NCBI GenBank assembly: GCA_963732595.1
Contig: CAVSZZ010000002.1
Location: forward strand, 930,001 to 994,000
Direction: 5' to 3'
Length of the DNA: 64,000 nucleotides
From: JAFGXF01 sp963732595
Lineage (GTDB): Bacteria > Chloroflexota > Anaerolineae > Anaerolineales > Anaerolineaceae
This document shows, in pieces, positions 1 through 8,897 of this stretch. Position numbers and translations under genes: made by a program. The notes beneath the pieces are model-generated. The model was not told where the DNA came from. It saw only the letters and a program-made list of their open reading frames with translations, and did not search any database. The number at the start of each line of letters is the position of its first letter. Position 1 is the stretch's first letter.

Positions 1-1
1 C

Positions 2-709
2 TATGTCCTCGATTTTTCCTTTCCGATCGTGGATATGCAAAAGATGGCAGCCGGACGACAATTAATCTGGATCGATCACCACAAGAGCGCTCTTGCCGAG
101 TTGAACGATGTGGCAGCCACCTGGCCCGGGATTCGCGATCTCACAGAAGCCGCCTGTGTGCTTTCCTGGCAGTATTTCTTCCCCCAACGCCCAATTCCGC
201 AAGCGGTCACCCTGATCGGTGATCGGGATATCTGGCGATGGGCAGAAGCGGATACCGGTGCCTTTACTGAAGGGCTTCATGTCCGTGACAGTCATGCCGG
301 AAATGACTCGCTTTGGATCCCCCTTTTGAAAGACGATCCGGATGTGCTTCACTCGATCATTGTAGAGGGACGCCGCCTGCGTGAGATTCGTCTGGCAGAC
401 ATCAACAAACAGATTGAACGTCTCGGCTATGAAGTTCAGTTCGAAGGCCACCGCACCCTGGTCATCAATGCGCCTGGTAATGGTGACATGGGTCAACGCG
501 GACGAGATCTAGGTTATGAGATCGTTTATTGTTATGAAGACCGCCTGCAACTTGGAAAACTAACCACCTCGGTCACCCTGTTCTCCCGCGGGGCAGATGT
601 GTCTGTTATTGCGCGTCGTTATGGCGGAGGCGGGCATGCACAGGCGGCTGGCTTTTCTTTTTTACGTGGTGACACGCCATTTCCGCCAGGCTCTGATGTT
701 AAATGGTAG
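2..709 (+). CDS. DHH-family phosphoesterase, C-terminal part (5' truncated by window edge)
   Basis: The reading frame is open from base 2, so the true start lies outside the window. A DHH motif (IDHHKS) follows a hydrophobic strand, and the protein ends with a DHHA1-type glycine-rich signature (GGGGHAQAAGF), as in DHH/DHHA1 nanoRNases and oligoribonucleases of the NrnA/NrnB kind. These metal-dependent enzymes remove nucleotides from short RNAs or cleave cyclic or linear dinucleotides. The N-terminal DHD metal-binding part is missing here, so the exact substrate cannot be assigned. The gene ends 43 bp before the ABC transporter genes and may be cotranscribed with them. Confidence 0.85.
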   Translation, partial: YVLDFSFPIVDMQKMAAGRQLIWIDHHKSALAELNDVAATWPGIRDLTEAACVLSWQYFFPQRPIPQAVTLIGDRDIWRWAEADTGAFTEGLHVRDSHAGNDSLWIPLLKDDPDVLHSIIVEGRRLREIRLADINKQIERLGYEVQFEGHRTLVINAPGNGDMGQRGRDLGYEIVYCYEDRLQLGKLTTSVTLFSRGADVSVIARRYGGGGHAQAAGFSFLRGDTPFPPGSDVKW

Positions 710-752
710 AATAAACCCTTACGTGATTTTTCCACCAAAAGCGGAGAGGTTA

Positions 753-2521
753 ATGGCTTCAAAAAAATCACGGCGATCGGATCGACTCAAATTCTGGACG
801 TGGATGACCCCACGCCGGCTAAGAAACTGGCGCGAGTACCTGACTGGGTACCTGATGATCGCGCCGTCTGTAATCCTGATCTTCATCTTTGGCATCTTTC
901 CGGTGGGTTTTGCCCTTTATGTCAGCCTTCATAAGTGGCGCCTGAAAAGGGATGAGATAATCGGACTGGATAATTACGTCAATGCGATCGGGGGGCTGGC
1001 CTACCTGATGTTCTTTGCGCTGGGAATCATCATCCTGGTTTGGTCTTACCTGCAGATTCGAAAAGCCTATCGAAAGAACTCCAGCCATTCTTTTCTGTTC
1101 TTTTTACTGAACATCCCGGCCATCCTGTTGGCCGCAGTTGTATTGAGCTTCACTCGTTGGATTGTCGTGTTATTACCCCATATTCTGGACATCGCCAACA
1201 AGATCACGGGGGTGCAAAAGACCCGCGCCCTCTTCATGCAATTACTGCGTGATGCTTTCAATTCCCCCGATGTGCTTCAGGCGCGCAGCTTGCTGCTCTG
1301 GTTGCTGGCCGCCGGCATGCTGGTGTTCATCCTGTGCGCTTATTTGATCCATATCAAAGACAACATACAAACCCAGGGGCTGCTGACGGTTATTTGGACC
1401 GGCGCTGGCGTCGGTGCGTTGATCCTCTATTATGTCTACTCGGAAATGATGGCCGATTATAATGCCGCAGTCCTGGCAGGTAGCGATCCGGGCTTCTTCT
1501 CTCAGTTGGTCAGCATCGTATCCGGTCTCATCCTGCTTATTTATTGGCTACAAGATCTGGCAAACCGCCAAGGACCAACGGAGCACCTGGCTGTTCGCTC
1601 TGCGCTTGCTGGGTGCCATGGTCTTTGTGGTCGGCGGATGGATCATGGTGGGTGAATTGCCAATTGTCGTGGCGATGGGAGATCCCGACCTGTGGGTCGG
1701 CCTGCGCGCAACCCTGTTCTATGCCCTTGGAACGGTACCTTTTCAACTTGGCATCTCACTTTTCCTGGCCATCCTGCTCTTCCAAAATCTGGCAGGGTCA
1801 TCCTTCTTCCGAATCCTGTACTTTCTGCCATATGTGACCCCCACCGTGGCCAGTGCCGCGGTTTTTCGCCAGATCTTCTCAAACCGTTACCAGGCACCTG
1901 TCAACTCCGGCTTGCGCCTGTTGGGTCTCGAGCCCCTGCAATGGCTGTGGGAGCCCAAGGGTGTTCTCCAGATGCTGGCAACCTCGCTGGGAGTCGAAAG
2001 CTGGCCCACCTGGGCCAATGGTCCCAGCCTGGCGTTGGTGGTCATCATGATCTACTCGATCTGGACTTTTGTGGGATATGACACGGTCATCTATCTGGCC
2101 GGGTTGGGAAATATACCCAAGGAGACAGCCGAAGCAGCTGAAGTGGACGGTGCCAATCGCTGGCAGATTTTTCGCCACATCACCTTTCCACTGCTTTCCC
2201 CTTCCACCTATTTCCTAACGGTCATCTCGGTCATCGGTACATTTAAGGCTTTCAACCATATCTGGGTCATGCGTCTTGAAGCAGCACTCCAAACCACCGA
2301 CACATTCAGCGTGGTCATCTTCTCGGAGTTTTATGAAAAGCTGCGATATGGATATGCATCTGCCATGGCCTTTGTTCTGTTTGCCATCATTTTGATCCTT
2401 GACGTATCTCAACACCAAAATCCAGGGAACGACGGGTGTTCTATGGTTGAGAATAACAACGTGTCACATTCGGAAAAGAAACATAGCATTTTCGCTGTCC
2501 GCAATATCACCACCTATGTGA
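753..2521 (+). CDS. Carbohydrate ABC transporter permease, MalF type, interrupted by two apparent frameshifts
   Basis: The start at 753 has a GAGAGGT ribosome site. Reading begins in one frame with an N-terminal membrane segment (GYLMIAPSVILIFIFGIFP), continues near 1540 in the +1 frame, and near 2400 shifts +1 again to a MalF-like C-terminus (TYLNTKIQGTTGVLWLR) ending at 2519-2521. The EAA loop reads EAAEVDGANRWQIFRHITFP. Removing one base at each place restores a single protein of about 589 residues, well above the usual 300. The excess is an insertion of roughly four hydrophobic segments between the first helix and the core. The 3' end overlaps the next permease. The breaks may be sequencing errors or real decay. 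Confidence 0.75.
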
Positions 2522-3318
2522 TCCTGATCATCGGTGCGCTGATTGCGATCTTCCCGTTCTTCTGGATGATCTCAGTGTCCTTCATGACCATCGGTGAGGC
2601 TCAGGGGACACGCTTATTTCCTTCAGAATTCCACCCCGAGAACTATATCAATGCCTGGAAGGAAGCCAATTTTTCATTATATATGTGGAACAGCACCCGC
2701 ATCACCATCATGACACTGGCGGGAGAGCTAACCTTCAGTGTGATGGCAGCCTATGCTTTCGCCCGTATCAAGTTTCCCGGGCGCGATGTCATTTTCGCGG
2801 TCCTGCTGAGTACCATGATGATCCCCGCCATGGTCACAATCATCCCGAACTTCCTCACAGTAACCTGGCTTGGCAGGATCGGTCCACTAAAATGGATCAA
2901 CAACTGGCCAGCATTGACCATCCCGTTCATGGGAAGTGTCTTTTCGATCTTCATGCTGCGCCAGTTTTTCGCCCAGATACCGGATGAGCTTTACGATGCC
3001 GCCCAGATTGATGGAGCCGGCCACCTGCGCTTTCTGTGGGCAGTCGCCCTGCCGCTAACCAAGGCGCCGGTCATGGTGATCACGATCTTATCCTTTATCG
3101 GAACCTGGAATGCACTGGCTTGGCCAATGCTGGTAACCAATTCGCCCGCCTGGCGCCCGATTGCCGTGGGACTCTACAGCTTTATCGATGAGGCCGGGCA
3201 GATGCTGAATTTAATGATGGCAGGTGCTTTTATTGCGGTCTTGCCGATTTTAGTTCTGTATTTCTTCACTCAAAAACAGTTCACTGAGAGCATAGCCCGC
3301 AGTGGATTGAAGGGGTAA
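2443..3318 (+). CDS. Carbohydrate ABC transporter permease, MalG type
   Basis: This second inner-membrane subunit of the sugar importer has 291 residues with six predicted helices. An N-terminal segment (TYVILIIGALIAIFPFFW) is followed by an EAA loop (DELYDAAQIDGAGHLRFLW), which contacts the ATPase. The ATG at 2443 overlaps the repaired C-terminus of the MalF-type gene, which suggests translational coupling. No ATPase gene lies nearby, so the importer probably uses a shared MsmK/UgpC-type ATPase encoded elsewhere, as is common for this family. The length is normal and no lesions are seen. Confidence 0.9.
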   Translation: MVENNNVSHSEKKHSIFAVRNITTYVILIIGALIAIFPFFWMISVSFMTIGEAQGTRLFPSEFHPENYINAWKEANFSLYMWNSTRITIMTLAGELTFSVMAAYAFARIKFPGRDVIFAVLLSTMMIPAMVTIIPNFLTVTWLGRIGPLKWINNWPALTIPFMGSVFSIFMLRQFFAQIPDELYDAAQIDGAGHLRFLWAVALPLTKAPVMVITILSFIGTWNALAWPMLVTNSPAWRPIAVGLYSFIDEAGQMLNLMMAGAFIAVLPILVLYFFTQKQFTESIARSGLKG

Positions 3319-3416
3319 TCATCCAATCAAAGGAGGTGATCAATCAGAGTCAATTCTTTGCCCGTCCAGCCATGGACAATCAAATCGAAACCTAAGTGTT
3401 AAGGAGAGAAGATACC

Positions 3417-4799
3417 ATGTTAAAGCGTTTACCAAAAATGGCCATACTGGTTCTCGTGATCGCGGCTTTGATGTTGTCCGCTTGCGAACCAGCCCCGACC
3501 CCAACTCCCACGCCCGAACCCGTGGTGGTCACTGAAGCTCCAGTCGAAGAAGTGAAGCCTTCCATCGACCCCACAGGCCAAACCGTGTCCTTCTGGCATG
3601 TTTGGGGCACCGGCCTCCCCAATGAAACCATGATCGCCATTGTGGATGAATTCAATGCCAGCAATGAATGGGGAATTACGGTTGAAGCGGTAGACCAGGG
3701 TGGTTACAGTGACCTGGAAGATGCCTTTAACGCTGCCATTCAATCCGGTGACTTGCCCGACCTGGCCGTTGGCTATACCAACGCTGTGGCCAACTGGTAT
3801 TCTGTTGGTGCGGTTGCCGATATGGCTCCCTTCATAAGTGACCCGGTCCTCGGCCTGACAGCTGAAGATCTTACCGCGCTTTATGACCCGGCCATCAACG
3901 GCGGCAAAATCGCCGACGGTACGCAAGTGGCCTTCCCGATCAGCCAGTCAGCCAATGTTCTCTTCTATAATTCTCAGTGGGCCAAGGAACTTGGCTTCGC
4001 AAATGCCCCCACTAATTATGAGGAGTTCAAAGCCCAGACTTGTGCAGCCACTGAAGCCAATAAGAATGACGCCGATCCCAACAATGACGGCACTGGCGGC
4101 CTGGTTCTGTATACCGGTGCCTCCAATGTGGCTTCCTTTGTTTTCGCGAATGGTGGCAACATGCTCAGTGCAGATGGCATGGCCTATGACTTCGCCAGCC
4201 AATCGGTGGTCGATGTGGCCGAGTTCTGGAAGGACTTGTATGATAGTGGCTGTGTCTTCCAGACCGAATCCTATCCGAACCCCGAGTTCGCTTCCCGCAA
4301 GGCGTTATTCACGATGAGCTCAACCGCAGGCCTGCCCTATCAGGTGTCTGCCTTCGATGCTGAAGGTGCCATCAAGGATGAATGGACCCTGATCCCCTTC
4401 CCGGGTAAGGATGGCGGTCAGGCCGTCGATCTGTTCGGGCAATATATTACCATTGGCAACACCAGCCCTGAGCGCATGATGGCTTCCTGGGTATTCCTGA
4501 AATTCCTGACCTCCCCCGATGTGCAGGCAAAATGGATCCAGGGCAGCGCCTATTATCCCACCCGCAGCGACACCCTGCCACTCCTGACTGACTATCTGGC
4601 AGCCAATCCGATCTGGTCAGTGGGTACTACCTTCCTGGCAGATGGCGCAGCAGAACCTGCCTGGCCTTCGTGGACTTCAGTTCGCCGCGAAGTCGGCAAC
4701 ACTTTCTCGGCTATCCTGCAAGGAGCTTTAACCGACATTCCTACACTGCTTGCCGACCTGAATGCCAAGGCTGCCTTGTCAGTTTCAGAAACACAATAG
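3417..4799 (+). CDS. Extracellular sugar-binding lipoprotein of ABC transporter
   Basis: A family 1 extracellular solute-binding protein of 460 residues. The ATG at 3417 is preceded by AAGGAGAGAA. A Lys/Arg start and hydrophobic stretch end in a lipobox (LMLSAC), followed by a Pro/Thr linker (PTPTPTPEP). The body has the type 1 fold signatures of sugar-binding proteins, such as VSFWHVWG, and an MMASWVFLKFLTSP region near the C-terminus. It would be anchored outside the membrane and deliver sugar to the two upstream permeases. It is the last gene before the hairpin at 4895. The specific sugar cannot be read from sequence. Confidence 0.92.
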   Translation: MLKRLPKMAILVLVIAALMLSACEPAPTPTPTPEPVVVTEAPVEEVKPSIDPTGQTVSFWHVWGTGLPNETMIAIVDEFNASNEWGITVEAVDQGGYSDLEDAFNAAIQSGDLPDLAVGYTNAVANWYSVGAVADMAPFISDPVLGLTAEDLTALYDPAINGGKIADGTQVAFPISQSANVLFYNSQWAKELGFANAPTNYEEFKAQTCAATEANKNDADPNNDGTGGLVLYTGASNVASFVFANGGNMLSADGMAYDFASQSVVDVAEFWKDLYDSGCVFQTESYPNPEFASRKALFTMSSTAGLPYQVSAFDAEGAIKDEWTLIPFPGKDGGQAVDLFGQYITIGNTSPERMMASWVFLKFLTSPDVQAKWIQGSAYYPTRSDTLPLLTDYLAANPIWSVGTTFLADGAAEPAWPSWTSVRREVGNTFSAILQGALTDIPTLLADLNAKAALSVSETQ

Positions 4800-4894
4800 A
4801 CCGATTTCAGGACACTCTGGCTTTCTATGAGTGAAGACATGGTTTTGACTGTTCGCCCGATACCTTGCTCTTCACCCAAAGCGATCGAAATCAA

Positions 4895-4922
4895 GAACTG
4901 GCAGCCTTCCGGCTGCCAGTTC
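4895..4922 (+). terminator. Hairpin terminator after sugar ABC operon
   Basis: A perfect 12-bp inverted repeat (GAACTGGCAGCC, loop TTCC, GGCTGCCAGTTC) is followed by ATTTAAAATT. It lies 95 bp after the binding-protein gene. The T-tract is weak, so it may act as an mRNA-stabilising hairpin as well as a terminator. Confidence 0.7.
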
Positions 4923-4976
4923 ATTTAAAATTAAACACATAATGACTCTTGGCAACATGGCGGTGGTGACAGTGGA

Positions 4977-6413
4977 ATGAAGACGAAATTCATCATGCAT
5001 TCCGGTGCCCGCACCATTGGCGGTGTGATCTGCAGTATCACGTATGGGCATGACCGTGTCATTTTAGAAATGGGCAGCGTCTATGATCCCGATAGCGATA
5101 TCTTTGATGGCAGAGTTGCCCCTCGTTCCAGGGCATGGGTTCGGGATGCAATCATGGAAAAGAAAGCCCCCCTCATCGACGGTCTTTATCGCCGCCAGGA
5201 CCTGGATGGTTTTATGGGCTTAATCCCGGCTGAAGAAAGCAGCTTCAACACAGCGGTGTTCATCACCCATTTACATCTTGATCATATGTCCGCGATCGGC
5301 ATGGTTGCCCCGCAGGTCCCGATCTACATGCATGAGAACGCCATTCGCATTGAACGCGCATTGGAGACGATTGGCGATGGGGTTCTAACCCTGGAAAGAA
5401 TCTACACGCCCTTCACTGAGAGAGTGCCCATTGCAGTTGGAGCCATTGAAGTCCTGCCAATCCTCACCAGCCGCAGGAGTTACTGCGATTTTGCCTTTCT
5501 GATCACCACGCCGGATGGCTCGATCCATTGGACTGGAGATCTGGTCCTGCATGGTGAGGACGCCCCGCTGGCATTTGAGCAGATGGATTTCCTCAAATAC
5601 AAAGGGGTCGATGTGCTGTTATGCGATTGCACAGGTTTTATGGACCCTGTCCTCCTGCAAACAGTTGGCACCACTGATCCAAAAGACATCATACCGAGTC
5701 GTGAGATCCCAGCAGGCATGCTGGATCGCAAAGATCTGGACAGGGATATCTTTACAGAACTCGAGCAGCAAAAAGGTTTATGCGTGATCAATTTCTACCA
5801 ACGCGAGGTGGATGATGCCCGAAAATACATGGGATGGGCTCAAAAATTGGAACGTATCCCGGTTTTCGAGCCTGATTGCGCCTGGCTCCTCTATAAATTC
5901 TTCCAAATGGCACCTAAAATCTTCATCCCGGATACAGATCGCTACCCGAAGGATCCTGCCCGTCAATCGGCATGGTTCAAGGAATTGTTGGCCAGATCTC
6001 CTGTCATTAAACGGGAAGAGATCGCCTCAAATCCACGAAGATACTTGCTACAGAACAGCTATCGACACATCCTGGAGCTTTACGACCTGCCTGTTGAGGG
6101 CGGTGCTTATTTACACCTGGACGGCATGCCGCAGGGGGAGTTTGACCCAGCGTACAGGAATCTTCTTCGGATTGTACAAAGCACACGTTTCAAATACCGT
6201 ACATTCTTCTGCAATAATTATTTCGGGCATGGTTATCCGCCGCAGGTGAAGTATTTTGTCGATCAAGTGGACCCCAAGGTGCTGATCCCATGCCATTCAT
6301 TCAGTCCGGAAAGGCTGTTGCCGAATCACGGCGAGCAACTTCTCCCCATCGAGGGTGCTGCATATCTCCTAATTAATGGCAGGTTATGTAGGGATGTACA
6401 ACCACCAGTCTGA
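4977..6413 (+). CDS. MBL-fold metallohydrolase, RNase J/beta-CASP-like, divergent
   Basis: A 478-residue metallo-beta-lactamase-fold protein. The metal motif HLHLDH is at residues 98-103 and a TGD acidic motif follows near 186. A C-terminal HSFSPERL resembles the terminal histidine strand of RNase J-type enzymes (HGYPPQVKYFVDQVDPKVLIPCH). The roughly 200-residue insert between the halves suggests a beta-CASP-like cap, but the canonical beta-CASP motifs are not obvious. It may therefore act on nucleic acid or another phosphoester. It stands alone between a terminator and a convergent exporter operon. The start is the ATG at 4977, with no strong ribosome site. Confidence 0.75.
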   Translation: MKTKFIMHSGARTIGGVICSITYGHDRVILEMGSVYDPDSDIFDGRVAPRSRAWVRDAIMEKKAPLIDGLYRRQDLDGFMGLIPAEESSFNTAVFITHLHLDHMSAIGMVAPQVPIYMHENAIRIERALETIGDGVLTLERIYTPFTERVPIAVGAIEVLPILTSRRSYCDFAFLITTPDGSIHWTGDLVLHGEDAPLAFEQMDFLKYKGVDVLLCDCTGFMDPVLLQTVGTTDPKDIIPSREIPAGMLDRKDLDRDIFTELEQQKGLCVINFYQREVDDARKYMGWAQKLERIPVFEPDCAWLLYKFFQMAPKIFIPDTDRYPKDPARQSAWFKELLARSPVIKREEIASNPRRYLLQNSYRHILELYDLPVEGGAYLHLDGMPQGEFDPAYRNLLRIVQSTRFKYRTFFCNNYFGHGYPPQVKYFVDQVDPKVLIPCHSFSPERLLPNHGEQLLPIEGAAYLLINGRLCRDVQPPV

Positions 6414-6471
6414 AAGTTTTAACTGAGTTGTTAAAGCGCTTTAAGTAGCGGTTCACTGAAAACATCTTCCT

Positions 6472-7215
6472 TCATTCCCATTTGAACGTCAGGGCAATAA
6501 GAATCGTGCTCAATATCAACATACTGCCCAGGACCGCCACTTCGGATAGGTGCATACTCCAAGTCTCACCAAACCATAATCCTCGCAGAAGTGTGACCGC
6601 ATGTGCCAGCGGATCATAGCGAGAGATATTACGTATAGATTCCGGCATTACCTCAAGTGGCACCATTGCGCCCGACAGGATGGTGATTGGGATGATGATC
6701 ACATTACCCAGTACGGTATAGACACGTGCGGTTTTAAACAACCCAGACAGACCATAACCCAGGGCGAAGAACGATAACGTGACAAAACAAACACCGGCGA
6801 AGACACTAAGCGAATTGCCTTCAAATTTTACCCTGTAGAGCAACCTCCCCAACAACACCAATAAGCCTACACCTAACAGGGTCACCAGGAAGGGGCCCAA
6901 GATATCTGTCAGAAAGTAGGTGAGCGGTTTTAACGGGGTGGCTGAAAACCGCCTCAAGACACCCAGCTCTCGCCGTAAAATAGTGCCGATCGGGATGGAC
7001 ATCAAGCCTGTGATCCCCACGATCAGCGCAGAAAAAGTCGGTATGGAAACATCCATCTGACTCAATCCATTTAGTAATTCCTGAGGCTCATTGCCAAAAA
7101 TGAATCCCATCATGATCAACATCAGCGGTCCAAATAACAAGGTAAAGAACACGCCCATGGGTTCCCTCAAATATAATTTAGTCTGAACCACTGCCAATTT
7201 CATAAAAGTATGCAT
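6472..7215 (-). CDS. ABC-2 type transporter permease (exporter)
   Basis: A 247-residue membrane protein with about six helices and the ABC-2 fold typical of DrrB/NodJ-like drug or polysaccharide exporters. The start at 7215 has TAGGAG seven bases upstream. It lies 10 bp after the ATPase gene. Together they form a two-component exporter under the adjacent MarR regulator, so a role in efflux of a toxic small molecule is likely but not shown. Confidence 0.88.
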   Translation of the reverse strand: MHTFMKLAVVQTKLYLREPMGVFFTLLFGPLMLIMMGFIFGNEPQELLNGLSQMDVSIPTFSALIVGITGLMSIPIGTILRRELGVLRRFSATPLKPLTYFLTDILGPFLVTLLGVGLLVLLGRLLYRVKFEGNSLSVFAGVCFVTLSFFALGYGLSGLFKTARVYTVLGNVIIIPITILSGAMVPLEVMPESIRNISRYDPLAHAVTLLRGLWFGETWSMHLSEVAVLGSMLILSTILIALTFKWE

Positions 7216-7225
7216 TGGATAGCTC

Positions 7226-8152
7226 CTAGTTCCGAATCTCGTGGCCAGTTAATTTAAGGAACACATCTTCGAGTGTTGGCTGCTCTGAATGGATATTCTC
7301 GAAGGGCGTCTTGGATGATTCCAACGCATTGACCACCCGGCCAACCAGTCCGGCTTTTTTGCCGTACACCACCACACGATCCCCGATTCGCTCCACCCGG
7401 CCGATGCCGGATAACTTCTTGAGGATAACCGACCCGAGCTCGCCGGTCGTCTCAAAGACCACCCGATTCTCCTCCCCCAGCCCATCCACCAGGTGTTGGG
7501 GGGTATCCAGGGCAACGATCTTACCATGGTCAACAATCGCCACCCGGTCACACAAGCGCTCAGCTTCTTCCATAAAATGGGTGGTCAGGAAAATGGTCTT
7601 CCCCTGGGCCTGGATCTCCTGAACCTGATCCCACATAGCCCGCCTGGACTGTGGGTCAAGACCGGTGGTTAGCTCATCAAGGAAGAGGATCTGGGGATCA
7701 TTGACCATGGCGAGTGCAATGAACATGCGTTGCTTTTGCCCTCCGGACAGCTTGGAAATAAAAGCATTGCGTTTTTCCTCCAATCCCATTTTGACCAGCA
7801 ACAGTTCGTAATCCACTGAGTGCTGGTAAAAACTTGCAAACAAGTCCATTGCTTCCCAGACTTTGATCCGGTCGGGCAACGCGGCGGATTGAAACTGAAT
7901 GCCGATTTGTTCCCTCAGGCGGTACCCATCCGCATGTGGGTCCATCCCCATCACTCGGATCTGCCCCTGGTCCGGCTTGCGCATTCCTTCGATGCACTCA
8001 ATGGCCGTGGTTTTGCCAGCGCCATTGGGCCCCAACATGCCAAAGATCTCACCGGAGTGGATGGTAAATGAAATGTTGTCAACCGCAAGAATTTCAGAAT
8101 ACCGTTTGACAAGGTTTTTAACCTCGATCACAGGATGACTTTGCGTTTTCAT
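7226..8152 (-). CDS. ABC exporter ATP-binding protein
   Basis: An ATPase with Walker A (GPNGAGKTT), signature (LSGGQKQR), Walker B (ILFLDELTTGLD) and H-loop (TTHFMEEAERLCD), followed by a roughly 100-residue C-terminal domain typical of DrrA/CcmA-type exporters. The start at 8152 is chosen because GAGAAAGG lies just upstream. An upstream in-frame GTG at 8200 overlaps the regulator stop codon as GTGA, so coupled initiation there is possible. It energises the ABC-2 permease encoded next. Confidence 0.92.
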   Translation of the reverse strand: MKTQSHPVIEVKNLVKRYSEILAVDNISFTIHSGEIFGMLGPNGAGKTTAIECIEGMRKPDQGQIRVMGMDPHADGYRLREQIGIQFQSAALPDRIKVWEAMDLFASFYQHSVDYELLLVKMGLEEKRNAFISKLSGGQKQRMFIALAMVNDPQILFLDELTTGLDPQSRRAMWDQVQEIQAQGKTIFLTTHFMEEAERLCDRVAIVDHGKIVALDTPQHLVDGLGEENRVVFETTGELGSVILKKLSGIGRVERIGDRVVVYGKKAGLVGRVVNALESSKTPFENIHSEQPTLEDVFLKLTGHEIRN

Positions 8153-8196
8153 ACCTTTCTCCATATAAATCTTAACGCTTGAACAATGTTCTTTAT

Positions 8197-8715
8197 TCAC
8201 GCTTGGCTGTCTTCCGAAGGGGGTGATTGTCCGCCCGGTGCCATAGAAAACAATTCCGCCACGGTGCGGCCATCCGGGAATTGCGTAACAATCGATCTTA
8301 AGACGTTACGGAGTTGGATTGCCGACTCCTCACCCTGTGCAACGATAGCCTGAAAGATCGGATCTGCTTCCGAGATGATCGGAACGGCGGTCAGTAAAGC
8401 AGCTCCCCTTTCCGTGATGCGAATCGGGTTGCGGCGCCGGTCATGCGGATCGGTCTCACGGGTAACGAGTCCTTTCTCTTCCAGGGCATCGACAATGCGC
8501 ATAATACTGGAGGGGTCCAACCCCATGCGTTGGCTGACAGTACTGAGGGTCAATGTTTCATGCTGGAACATGCGCAGGACACCGATTTGCATCCCGGTCA
8601 GGCTTTCACCGTGTTGGTGTAAACGCTCCTCGAGAGACACATTAAAATGTTTCATAAGCAACGAGGAGTAGATATAGATCTCATTTGCAATCGGATAAAG
8701 ACCAATTTCTAGCAT
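8197..8715 (-). CDS. MarR-family transcriptional regulator
   Basis: A winged-helix regulator of 172 residues with the MarR pattern: a helix-turn-helix around LSTVSQRMGLDPSSIMRIVD and a wing with DPHDRRRNPIRITERG. The start at 8715 is preferred because GGAG lies eight bases upstream; an upstream ATG at 8739 would add eight residues. It is the first gene of a regulator-ATPase-permease operon and has a multi-half-site palindrome just upstream at 8741-8763. This strongly suggests autorepression relieved by a ligand of the exporter. Confidence 0.9.
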   Translation of the reverse strand: MLEIGLYPIANEIYIYSSLLMKHFNVSLEERLHQHGESLTGMQIGVLRMFQHETLTLSTVSQRMGLDPSSIMRIVDALEEKGLVTRETDPHDRRRNPIRITERGAALLTAVPIISEADPIFQAIVAQGEESAIQLRNVLRSIVTQFPDGRTVAELFSMAPGGQSPPSEDSQA

Positions 8716-8740
8716 GCAATATTCTCCGTTTTTTTGCATA

Positions 8741-8763
8741 TATCAAATATTGATATTATCAAT
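8741..8763. promoter_or_regulatory. Palindromic operator, probable MarR binding site
   Basis: Two overlapping palindromes share a central half-site: TATCAA-ATA-TTGATA (8741-8755) and ATTGATA-T-TATCAAT (8749-8763). Half-sites at 8741, 8750 and 8757 alternate in orientation. The site is 26 bp upstream of the chosen MarR start in an AT-rich stretch, where an autorepressor would be expected to bind. Confidence 0.65.
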
Positions 8764-8811
8764 TATATATATTTTTTATGTATTGTCAAGATAATAATAT
8801 CTATATCGTAA

Positions 8812-8838
8812 GAAAAAGCCCTCCTGATTAGGAGGGCT
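8812..8838 (-). terminator. Rho-independent terminator of SDR gene
   Basis: On the minus strand AGCCCTCC, loop TAATCA, GGAGGGCT is followed by TTTTTCT. It lies 60 bp after the SDR stop codon. Confidence 0.85.
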
Positions 8839-8897
8839 TATCTATTAACCTATCAACTGGATATTGTATTCGGGTTAATTGCAGACCGGTGTCAAAA

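Noticed and set aside
2395..2405. Programmed +1 frameshift like prfB in the permease gene
   Set aside because: The site reads ATC-CTT-GAC rather than CTT-TGA with an upstream Shine-Dalgarno-like spacer, and no stop codon stalls the ribosome.
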